From: Nitriliruptoraceae bacterium
Lineage (GTDB): Bacteria > Actinomycetota > Nitriliruptoria > Nitriliruptorales > Nitriliruptoraceae
NCBI GenBank assembly: GCA_007134165.1
Contig: SLLJ01000389.1
Location: forward strand, 1-6,931
Direction: 5' to 3'
Length of the DNA stretch: 6,931 nt
The notes under the pieces were generated by a model. It was not told the DNA's origin. It searched no databases and was given only the letters and a program-made list of their open reading frames with translations. This document shows, one piece after another, positions 1-6,888 of the stretch. The first letter of the stretch is position 1; each line of letters begins with the position of its first letter. The position numbers and the translations under genes are program-made.

Positions 1-977
1 ACGGTGCCCGCGTTGAGGGTCGCCAGCCGCTCGATGCGCTCACGGATCGAAGGGTGGGTGGCGAACCGTCGCGCCATCTTGGCCGCGCCGCCCTTGCCAC
101 TGGTGTCGTTGGGCTCCTCGAACCACAGATGGGCGGTGGCGACCTCGAAGTGCTGCAGGTTGGTGTCGTCCCCACCGATGCGACGCAGCGCGTTGACCAT
201 CGACTGCGGATCGCGCAGCACCTCGGCGGCGGTGGCATCCGCGAGGTACTCGCGCTGCCGCGAGACCGCGAAGCGGATCATCTGCGCCGCGATCGGCGCC
301 AGGACGATCGCGACGATGCCGACCACGAGGAAGATCAACTGCGCCGCCCCGGCGTTGTTGTTGCTGCTGCGTCCGCGTCCCCCGCCGCCGACCCGCCCCC
401 AGAACATCATGCGCACGAGCACGTCCGCGAGCAGGGCGACCAACCCCGCGGTCGCGACCGCAACCGTGACCGCACGGATGTCGTCGTTGACGATGTGCGC
501 CACCTCGTGGGCGAGCACGGCACGCAGTTCGTAGCGCGGCAGCCGCTCGACCAGCCCGGTCGTGACCGCGATGTGGCTGTCCTCGAGCTTCAACCCGGTC
601 GCAAACGCGTTGGGGGCCGGGTCGTGGACCAGATGCAGGGTCGGCTTGTGGTCGAGGATGCCGGCGGAGACGCACACCTCGTCGAGCAGGTGGTGCAGTT
701 GGGGCGCCTCCTCACGGCTGACCGGCCGGGCCCGGGCCGCCCGCAGGGCGATGCTCGGCCCCGCGCGGTAGGAGGCGTAGGTGAACAGCAGCCCGATCGC
801 GGTGCCGATCGCGGTGACCGCGACCCCGATCACCGGATCGAGCACCGCCGGGCCGATCATCCAGCCCGCGATGATCCACACCAGCACCGCGGCGATGACC
901 ACCGAGCCGGTCAGCAACAGACGGGTGGCCCGGCGGTTCTGGCGTTGCAGGTCGTCGTAGACCGCGTCGGTGCTCAC
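1..977 (-). CDS. htpX: HtpX-like M48 zinc metalloprotease, 3' end cut by window
   Basis: Membrane-bound zinc endopeptidase of the M48 family. HtpX-type enzymes degrade misfolded or damaged inner-membrane proteins with the active site facing the cytoplasm. 325 codons are visible. Two membrane segments lie near residues 20-42 and 49-69, followed by the conserved APNAFATG stretch (121-128). The zinc motif HEVAH is at 157-161, two further hydrophobic segments are at about 168-193 and 212-232, and the third zinc ligand is Glu243 in REYLAD. A Gly/Arg/Ser/Asn-rich loop (GGGGRGRSSNNN, 197-208) separates the last two segments, as HtpX loops often do. The visible C-terminus contains the family-typical ATHPSIRERIERL, so little is missing. 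The GTG start at 977 is the only start codon between the upstream in-frame stop (1014-1016) and the conserved region. GGGGTGA sits 10 nt before it. It lies 36 nt downstream of lemA, so the two are probably co-transcribed. Family is certain; the HtpX subtype is likely. Confidence 0.92.
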   Translation of the reverse strand, partial: MSTDAVYDDLQRQNRRATRLLLTGSVVIAAVLVWIIAGWMIGPAVLDPVIGVAVTAIGTAIGLLFTYASYRAGPSIALRAARARPVSREEAPQLHHLLDEVCVSAGILDHKPTLHLVHDPAPNAFATGLKLEDSHIAVTTGLVERLPRYELRAVLAHEVAHIVNDDIRAVTVAVATAGLVALLADVLVRMMFWGRVGGGGRGRSSNNNAGAAQLIFLVVGIVAIVLAPIAAQMIRFAVSRQREYLADATAAEVLRDPQSMVNALRRIGGDDTNLQHFEVATAHLWFEEPNDTSGKGGAAKMARRFATHPSIRERIERLATLNAGT

Positions 978-987
978 CTTGCGCTCG

Positions 988-994
988 TCACCCC
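988..994 (-). promoter_or_regulatory. Ribosome binding site of htpX
   Basis: GGGGTGA on the minus strand contains the exact GGTGA anti-Shine-Dalgarno match and is 10 nt from the GTG at 977. It decides the start, because no other in-frame start exists after the lemA stop codon. Confidence 0.6.
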
Positions 995-1013
995 GATCCG
1001 CATCCGCCGCGGA

Positions 1014-1574
1014 TCACTCGAAGGAGACGTTGGGGGCCGCGCGTACGTCGAGGGTCTCCACCTCGAAGTAGTCACGGTCCTCGAAGTTGAACATGCCGGC
1101 GATCACCGAGGTGGGGAACACCTTGCGGGCGGTGTCATACGCGCGGACCGAAGCGTTGTAGTGCCCGCGGGAGCCGGCGACCATGTTCTCGGTGTGGGCG
1201 AGTTCCTCCTGCAGTTGGCGGAAGTTGGCGTCCGCCTTGAGCTGGGGGTAGTTCTCGCTGATGGCCAGCAGCTTGCCCAGCGCCTGGGTCAGGCCGTTCT
1301 CGGCCTCGGCCAGCGCCGAGGGGCTCTGCACCGTCAGGGCCTTGGCCCGTGCGGCGGTGACCTCCTCGAAGGTCTGGCGCTCGTGCGCGGCGTAGCCCTT
1401 GACGGTGTTGACAAGGTTAGGAATCAGGTCATGGCGGCGCTGCAGTTGGGTGTCGATCTGCGCCCACGCCTCGTCGATGCGCACCCGGGCGCGCACCAGA
1501 CGGTTGTAGCCGGAGATGACCCAGCCGGCGAGCGCCAGGACGATGAGCAGGAACACCAGCAGTGCTGCGATCAC
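1014..1574 (-). CDS. lemA: LemA family membrane protein
   Basis: Complete LemA-family protein of 186 residues, the normal family length. An N-terminal membrane segment (about residues 2-20) is followed by a long helical domain. The hallmark stretches are all present: NRLVRARVRIDEAWAQID (24-41), RRHDLIPNLVNTVKGYAAHE (46-65), ENYPQLKADANF (107-118), LQEELAHTEN (121-130), YNASVRAYDTAR (139-150) and MFNFEDRDYFE (161-171). The molecular role of LemA is not settled. In many bacteria it is encoded beside HtpX or other membrane proteases, as here, which suggests an envelope quality-control partner or substrate adaptor; that role is inference. The start is GTG at 1574 with GAGG (1581-1584) 6 nt upstream. 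One small deviation is AGSRGHYN where relatives usually have an AR-Q-F/Y-YN-like stretch. It is followed by htpX after 36 nt and preceded by guaA after a 94-nt gap. Confidence 0.96.
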   Translation of the reverse strand: MIAALLVFLLIVLALAGWVISGYNRLVRARVRIDEAWAQIDTQLQRRHDLIPNLVNTVKGYAAHERQTFEEVTAARAKALTVQSPSALAEAENGLTQALGKLLAISENYPQLKADANFRQLQEELAHTENMVAGSRGHYNASVRAYDTARKVFPTSVIAGMFNFEDRDYFEVETLDVRAAPNVSFE

Positions 1575-1603
1575 GGCACGCCTCGCTTGGCTCGTTTGTC
1601 GAC

Positions 1604-1609
1604 AGCCTA
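1604..1609 (-). promoter_or_regulatory. Candidate -10 element of the lemA-htpX unit
   Basis: TAGGCT on the minus strand fits the actinobacterial TAnnnT -10 pattern and ends 29 nt before the lemA GTG. No convincing TTGACA-like -35 lies 16-18 nt upstream. The 94-nt gap after guaA leaves room for a separate promoter, but read-through from guaA is equally possible. A 5-bp GCCGC/GCGGC stem with a 5-nt loop (1624-1638) lies just upstream. Confidence 0.3.
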
Positions 1610-1668
1610 CCGGTGCCAGGGCGGCCGCCGGCAGCGGCGTCAGACCTGCACGTCACCAGGCGCCGGAC

Positions 1669-3321
<1,653 letters not shown>

Positions 3322-3327
3322 CGCAGA

Positions 3328-3333
3328 CTCCTC
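3328..3333 (-). promoter_or_regulatory. Strong ribosome binding site of guaA
   Basis: GAGGAG on the minus strand, 6 nt before the GTG at 3321, lies in the short guaB3-guaA gap. It supports translation from this GTG and therefore the reality of the 32-residue N-terminal extension. Confidence 0.75.
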
Positions 3334-3349
3334 GCTGCCGGGGGCCGGG

Positions 3350-4465
3350 TCAGCGGCCGGCGCGGACCACGAGCTCGGCCTCGCGGAAGCGGGCCAGCGA
3401 CTCGTAACCGGTCACCGCCATGGCACGGCGCAGCCCACCGACGAGGTTGACGGTGCCGTCGTCGCGGTGCGCGGGTCCCTCCAGGATCACCGACAGCGGG
3501 CCGAGCGGGTCGACCTTGAAGTACCGACCGCGCGGCAGCTCGTGGTGCGCGGCGGACACCCCCCAGCACGCCCCGCGTCCCGGGGCCTCCTCGGCGCTGG
3601 CCAGGGCCCGGCCCAGCATGACCGCATCCGCGCCGCAGGCGATGGCCTTCGCGAGGTCGCCACCGGTGGTCAGCCCTCCGGCGGCGATCACGTGCACGGT
3701 GCGGCCCGACTCGTCGAGGTAGCGCGACCGGGCGGAGGCCACCTCGGCAATGGCAGTGGCCAGCGGAACGTCGATGCCCAGCGCCGCCGGGGTGGTCGAG
3801 GCCGAGTCGGCCCCACCGCCGACCACGACCCCGACCGCGCCGGTGCGCATCAGGTGCAGGGCCGTCTTGGCCGAGGAGACGTTGCCGGCGATGACCGGGA
3901 TGTCGTAGCGGGCGGTGAACGAGCGCAGGTCCAGCGGCGTTCGGTCGGACAGCCCGACGTGCTGGGCGGTGACCGCGACTCCATGGATCATCAGCAGGTC
4001 GAGCCCCGCCTCGAGCGCGGCGTGATGCCAGCGCTCGACCTTCTGGGGGGTGAGACTGCCGGCCGCGAACCCGGCGGCGGCCTTGAGTTCGTCGATGCGC
4101 TGGCCGATCAACTCCGCCTTGACCGGCTCGGCGTAGAGCTGCTGGAGGCGTAGGGTGGCCTCGGGCCCGGGGGTGAGCCCGGCGATCTCGGCCAGCACCT
4201 CGGTCGGGTCCGCGTACCGGGTCCACAGCCCCTCGAGGTTGAGCACCCCGAGTGCACCGAGCTGTCCCAGCATCCCGGCGGTCTGTGGCGAGGTCACCGC
4301 GTCGATCGGCGAACCGATGACCGGCAGATCGAAGGTGTAGGCGTCGAAGCGCCAGGAGACGTCGACCAACTCGACGTCGCGGGTGCGCCGGCTGGGGACC
4401 AGCGCGAGGTCGTCGAGCGCGTACCCCACGCTCGCACGACGGGTGCCACCGATGATGGTCTCCAA
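3350..4465 (-). CDS. guaB3: GuaB3-type IMP dehydrogenase-related protein
   Basis: TIM-barrel protein of the IMPDH/GMP reductase family, 371 residues. It lacks the CBS module that brings canonical IMPDH to about 490, which is typical of the GuaB3 branch. Landmarks are LVPSRRTRD (22-30), LPVIGSPIDAVTSP (47-60), GALGVLNLEGL (70-80), VIAGNVSSAKTALHLMRTGA (191-210), GGLTTGGDLAKAIACGADAV (263-282) and LVGGLRRAMAVTGY (341-354). By hand alignment, active-site positions differ from IMPDH. The catalytic-loop Cys is Ser223 (GGGADSASTT), the IMP-ribose Asp of ADGG is Ala262 (AAGG), and the NAD-binding Asp of the DSSQG loop is His161. IMPDH activity is therefore doubtful. As I recall, cyanobacterial GuaB3 is an IMPDH while the actinobacterial branch has no known function. 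The start is TTG at 4465 with GGAGG 9 nt upstream, giving an N-terminus like that of M. tuberculosis GuaB3. It is the first gene of the unit with guaA and diverges from the DUF5319 gene. Confidence 0.93.
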   Translation of the reverse strand: METIIGGTRRASVGYALDDLALVPSRRTRDVELVDVSWRFDAYTFDLPVIGSPIDAVTSPQTAGMLGQLGALGVLNLEGLWTRYADPTEVLAEIAGLTPGPEATLRLQQLYAEPVKAELIGQRIDELKAAAGFAAGSLTPQKVERWHHAALEAGLDLLMIHGVAVTAQHVGLSDRTPLDLRSFTARYDIPVIAGNVSSAKTALHLMRTGAVGVVVGGGADSASTTPAALGIDVPLATAIAEVASARSRYLDESGRTVHVIAAGGLTTGGDLAKAIACGADAVMLGRALASAEEAPGRGACWGVSAAHHELPRGRYFKVDPLGPLSVILEGPAHRDDGTVNLVGGLRRAMAVTGYESLARFREAELVVRAGR

Positions 4466-4474
4466 CGCTTCCAG

Positions 4475-4479
4475 CCTCC
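4475..4479 (-). promoter_or_regulatory. Ribosome binding site of guaB3
   Basis: GGAGG on the minus strand, 9 nt upstream of the TTG at 4465. It is the reason for choosing this rare start codon over internal GTG codons, which would remove conserved N-terminal residues. Confidence 0.7.
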
Positions 4480-4507
4480 AGGCGGGGTAGGACGAACGAC
4501 GCCCGGA

Positions 4508-4513
4508 ACCCTA
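4508..4513 (-). promoter_or_regulatory. Candidate -10 of the guaB3-guaA operon
   Basis: TAGGGT on the minus strand matches TAnnnT and ends 42 nt before the TTG start, leaving a leader of about 35 nt if transcription starts about 7 nt downstream. No clear -35 hexamer is present at 17-18 nt. The box overlaps the CCTACCC motif at 4510-4516, so some of its apparent -10 character may belong to that motif. Confidence 0.35.
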
Positions 4514-4590
4514 CCCGTCCATTGCGGTCCGGCCGACGGCGGTGCGCAGCACCGCGTGGGCGCACCCGAGCGCCGTAGGTCGGCGACGCC

Positions 4591-4596
4591 TACCCT
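4591..4596 (+). promoter_or_regulatory. Candidate -10 of the DUF5319 gene
   Basis: TACCCT matches TAnnnT and lies 50 nt before the GTG at 4647. It overlaps the right arm of the 4575-4593 dyad, so a protein bound there would cover this promoter. No TTGACA-like -35 was found at the expected distance. Confidence 0.35.
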
Positions 4597-4646
4597 GAGC
4601 GGGTGCCGCTCGCGGCGGCGCGGCCTTCCACACCGAGTAGGGCGAT

Positions 4647-5390
4647 GTGAGCAACGATCACCGCGACGATCCGTTCGGGGAGCCCTCCGACGACGACGAC
4701 GAGCGCGACGAGCGCGACGAGCGCGACGAGCGCGACGAGCGCGACGAGCGCGACGAGCGCGACGAGCGCGACGAGCGCGGCGCCGGCGACGAGCGCGGCG
4801 CCGGCGACGCGCACCGCAACGGTGACGACGGGGATGACCGCGAGCAGGGTTTCGGCCCCAACTTCGGCGACTTCGACGGCGCCTTCGAGGACGCCGAAGA
4901 CTCCGAGGGCCTCCAGCTCGACGAACGCGAGTCGGAGCTGGTCCGCCAGGACCTGACCGACCTGGCCGACTTCGAGTCGGCGTTCCGTGCCGAGGGCTTC
5001 CGCGGCGTGGCGGTGTGGTGCCAGGACTGCTCCGAGGAACACTACTACCCGTGGGACATGCTGCGCGAGAACCTGCAGCTGCTCATCGAGACCGGCGAGA
5101 CCCCGGTCCACGAGCCGGCGTTCGCCCCCGAACCCGACCGCTACATCCCGTGGGACTACGCACGCGGGTACGTCGACGCGTTGCGGGATGCGGGGCTGGA
5201 TCAGCGGCTCGACGTCGGCAGCTGCCCGCGCTGCTCGCTTGACCTGGTCGGCGAGGTCGCGCAGGCCAACTACTGCCCCCGGTGCGCCGCGCCCCTGTTG
5301 GTGGTGCGGCTGCGCATGGCCCTGCTGGCCCACGGCGTCCGGGCGGACCAGGCCGACGCGATCCTGCGGGCCACCGGACTACCGGGCTGA
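4647..5390 (+). CDS. DUF5319-family protein with DER repeat and C-terminal zinc ribbon
   Basis: A 247-residue soluble acidic protein of unknown function. Residues 1-14 are followed by Asp-rich sequence and nine perfect Asp-Glu-Arg units (18-44), then GAG-DER-GAG (45-53) and more acidic, probably disordered sequence to about 90. The core (about 91-184) matches what I recall of DUF5319 and of M. tuberculosis Rv3412 (about 136 residues): LVRQDLTDLADFE, VAVWCQDCSEEHYYPWDMLR (121-140), HEPAFAPEPDRYIPWDYARGY (155-175). A second Cys pair module follows, Cys193-x2-Cys196-x13-Cys210-x2-Cys213, which reads as a zinc ribbon absent from Rv3412. Cys125 and Cys128 may also bind metal. The GTG start is forced: an in-frame TAG lies at 4638-4640 and no other start intervenes. 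The ribosome site is weak (AGGG, 4 nt away). It diverges from guaB3, as its M. tuberculosis relative does from the guaB genes. Family is likely; function unknown. Confidence 0.88.
   Translation: MSNDHRDDPFGEPSDDDDERDERDERDERDERDERDERDERDERGAGDERGAGDAHRNGDDGDDREQGFGPNFGDFDGAFEDAEDSEGLQLDERESELVRQDLTDLADFESAFRAEGFRGVAVWCQDCSEEHYYPWDMLRENLQLLIETGETPVHEPAFAPEPDRYIPWDYARGYVDALRDAGLDQRLDVGSCPRCSLDLVGEVAQANYCPRCAAPLLVVRLRMALLAHGVRADQADAILRATGLPG
4698..4805 (+). repeat. In-frame 9-bp tandem repeat (GACGAGCGC) with GGCGCCGGC spacers
   Basis: Nine identical head-to-tail copies of GACGAGCGC occupy 4698-4778. GGCGCCGGC (4779-4787), a tenth GACGAGCGC (4788-4796) and a second GGCGCCGGC (4797-4805) follow. 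The unit is three codons (Asp-Glu-Arg; spacers Gly-Ala-Gly), so gain or loss of units keeps the reading frame. No unit carries a synonymous change, which points to recent expansion by slippage or unequal exchange. Confidence 0.97.
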
Positions 5391-5405
5391 GACGTCTCGG
5401 ACCCG
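5383..5405. terminator. Hairpin between convergent genes, possible bidirectional terminator
   Basis: CGGG (5383-5386) pairs with CCCG (5402-5405). Inside, CTGAG (5387-5391) pairs with CTCGG (5396-5400), including one T-G wobble, with A5401 bulged and ACGT as loop. The centre is the perfect palindrome GAGACGTCTC (5389-5398). It overlaps the TGA of the DUF5319 gene and lies 7 nt from the last base of the converging sugar transferase gene. There is no T-run on either side, so it would be an atypical terminator or simply a hairpin. Confidence 0.4.
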
Positions 5406-5412
5406 CCGATCG

Positions 5413-6873
5413 TCAGATCCGGCGTGCGAAGATCACCCACGCGGTACGCAGCAGGATCTCGAGGTCGAGCACCGGCGACCAGTTCACCAGGTACTGCAGG
5501 TCGTAGCCGAGCTTGTAGGCCGCATCGGTGTGGTAGCGCCCGTGGATCTGCGCCAGGCCGGTCACCCCGGGGGGCAGCTCGTGACGTCGCGCGTAGCCGG
5601 GGATCTGCGCCTCGAAGTCGGCGGTCAACTCCGGGCGCTCGGGGCGCGGTCCGACCAGCGACATCTCCCCGCGCAGCACGTTGTAGAGCTGCGGCAGCTC
5701 GTCCATCCGGGTGGCCCGCACCCAATGGCAGCCGCGGAGTACCCGCGGGTCGTCCTCGTCGGCCAGGCGCGCCCCCCGGCCGTCGGCTTCGGCATCCACG
5801 ATCATGGTGCGGAACTTCACCATTTGGAACTCCCGGCCGCCCGCGCCCACCCGCGGCTGCCAGTACAGCAGTGGACGACCCACGACCACGAGCTGGTACA
5901 GCGTCATCGTCCCGAGCACCACGAGGATGATCGGCGCGGCCACCACGAGCAGGACGAGGTCGAAGAAGCGCTTGAACCGGGCCCGAGAGCGGGGCATGGT
6001 CTGGGCGCGCAGCAGCACGAAGGGCAGCCCGCCGACCTCGCGCACCCGTTCGAGACCGTAGAGGGTCTCGCGGGCGGTCACCCGCAGCAGCACCGTGATC
6101 CCGGCGCGGTCGAAGGCCTCCACGGGACCCGGGTAGAGGTGTTCGAGCCAGGTTCCGGACACGACCATGACGTCGGTGGCGTCGGTGCGCCCGACCGTGG
6201 CGACCAACGCCCCGGGGTCGTGTTCCTCGGCGACCACCAGGGCAGGGGCGCCCTCGCGTTCGAGGTGGGCTCGCGCCACCTCGACGTCGGCGAGGTCCCC
6301 GGACAGGACCACCTTGGGCCGCCCCTCGCGTCGGGTGCGGATGAGGTGGACCAGCCGGCGGTTGAGCGCCACACCGACCGCACCCAGCACGATCAGCACC
6401 ACCAGGTTGATGATCGGGAACGGCAGTGCCCGTGCGGTGGTCAGCCCGACCTCCCGGGCCAGGCCGGTGGCGGCCAGGGTGAGCAGTGCGACCAGGCCGC
6501 CGGCCGCCAGCGTCTGGCGCGCGGCACGGGGCAGCGCCGAGGGCGCGCCCAGCCGCGGTTCACGTTCGTAGAGACCCCCGAAGTACAGCGCGCCGAGGAA
6601 CACGACCAGCGCCAGCGAGAACGACAGGTAGTAGGTCGGGACCGGGTAGGTCGGCCAGGTGGTGCCGAAGCGCACCAGCATGGTGCCAAGCATCACCGCG
6701 GCGAGCACGATCGCGTCGGCGATCATGACCAGGCGGAAGCCCCGTCGGTTGAGCCGTGCCAGCAGCGGACCGTCGGCAGGATCCGCACCTTCGATCGGCG
6801 CATCCGCAGACACCGACTCCGAGGTCGGCTCGTCAGCCGGCGGGTCGCGGTGCACCAGCTCGGACTCGGGCAT
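5413..6873 (-). CDS. Polyprenyl-phosphate sugar-1-phosphate transferase (exopolysaccharide initiation)
   Basis: Membrane enzyme that moves a sugar-1-phosphate from a nucleotide sugar to undecaprenyl phosphate, the first step of a repeat-unit polysaccharide. The 486 residues follow the long WbaP-like plan. A Pro/Asp/Glu-rich N-terminus (1-38) precedes about four membrane segments (near 46-68, 80-101, 121-139, 150-171). A nucleotide-binding-like cytoplasmic domain starts with RPKVVLSGDLADVEVARAHL (185-204). The transferase domain begins with the membrane-inserted helix KRFFDLVLLVVAAPIILVVL (301-320). It carries FQMVKFRTM (349-357), DELPQLYNVLRGEMSLVGPRP (391-411, with catalytic Asp391-Glu392 by analogy with PglC) and PGVTGLAQIHGR (435-446). 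The ATG at 6873 is preferred because GAGGTGA lies 8 nt upstream. A GTG four codons earlier overlaps that site. The sugar substrate cannot be read from the sequence. No promoter is visible in the 58 nt left upstream. It converges with the DUF5319 gene after 22 nt. Confidence 0.94.
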   Translation of the reverse strand: MPESELVHRDPPADEPTSESVSADAPIEGADPADGPLLARLNRRGFRLVMIADAIVLAAVMLGTMLVRFGTTWPTYPVPTYYLSFSLALVVFLGALYFGGLYEREPRLGAPSALPRAARQTLAAGGLVALLTLAATGLAREVGLTTARALPFPIINLVVLIVLGAVGVALNRRLVHLIRTRREGRPKVVLSGDLADVEVARAHLEREGAPALVVAEEHDPGALVATVGRTDATDVMVVSGTWLEHLYPGPVEAFDRAGITVLLRVTARETLYGLERVREVGGLPFVLLRAQTMPRSRARFKRFFDLVLLVVAAPIILVVLGTMTLYQLVVVGRPLLYWQPRVGAGGREFQMVKFRTMIVDAEADGRGARLADEDDPRVLRGCHWVRATRMDELPQLYNVLRGEMSLVGPRPERPELTADFEAQIPGYARRHELPPGVTGLAQIHGRYHTDAAYKLGYDLQYLVNWSPVLDLEILLRTAWVIFARRI

Positions 6874-6881
6874 CACGCCAG

Positions 6882-6888
6882 TCACCTC
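6882..6888 (-). promoter_or_regulatory. Ribosome binding site setting the sugar transferase start
   Basis: GAGGTGA on the minus strand, 8 nt upstream of the ATG at 6873. The GTG at 6885 used by a longest-frame call lies inside this sequence and has no site of its own, so the ATG is the better start. Confidence 0.75.

Larger units (their letters stand above)
4466..4646. promoter_or_regulatory. Divergent guaB3 / DUF5319 intergenic region
   Basis: This 181-nt gap must drive guaB3-guaA leftward and the DUF5319 gene rightward. The 7-mer CCTACCC occurs at 4510-4516 and 4589-4595, and as its complement GGGTAGG at 4485-4491. The copies at 4485 and 4510 form a 7-bp inverted repeat with an 18-nt spacer. 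Around 4575-4593 lies a second dyad, GTAGG-N9-CCTAC. The candidate -10 boxes of both genes overlap these motifs. No riboswitch-like structure was recognised. Confidence 0.55.

Noticed and set aside
40..675. Minus-strand frame with a poly-Gln run
   Set aside because: This is an out-of-frame reading of the htpX loop codons (AGC AGC AAC AAC AAC). The htpX frame carries HEVAH and REYLAD.
1624..1638. GCCGC/GCGGC hairpin in the guaA-lemA gap as a terminator
   Set aside because: The stem has only 5 bp, no T-run follows on the minus strand, and such stems are expected by chance at this GC content.
4605..4616. GCCG-CTCG-CGGC hairpin in the DUF5319 leader as a riboswitch element
   Set aside because: A 4-bp stem in a GC-rich leader of about 45 nt has no resemblance to a known purine or other riboswitch.
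4698..4805. Tandem repeat as a CRISPR array or origin iterons
   Set aside because: Units are 9 bp with no unique spacers, are perfectly codon-phased, and lie inside a coding gene.
4590..5333. Minus-strand 247-codon frame with a long Val-Ala-Leu repeat, resembling a membrane helix
   Set aside because: It is the exact reverse of the GACGAGCGC repeat in the DUF5319 gene. The plus frame has the conserved family motifs and Cys pairs; the minus frame resembles no family I recognise.
6874..6885. GTG at 6885 as the sugar transferase start
   Set aside because: It lies within the GAGGTGA ribosome site and has none of its own. The ATG at 6873 has ideal spacing.
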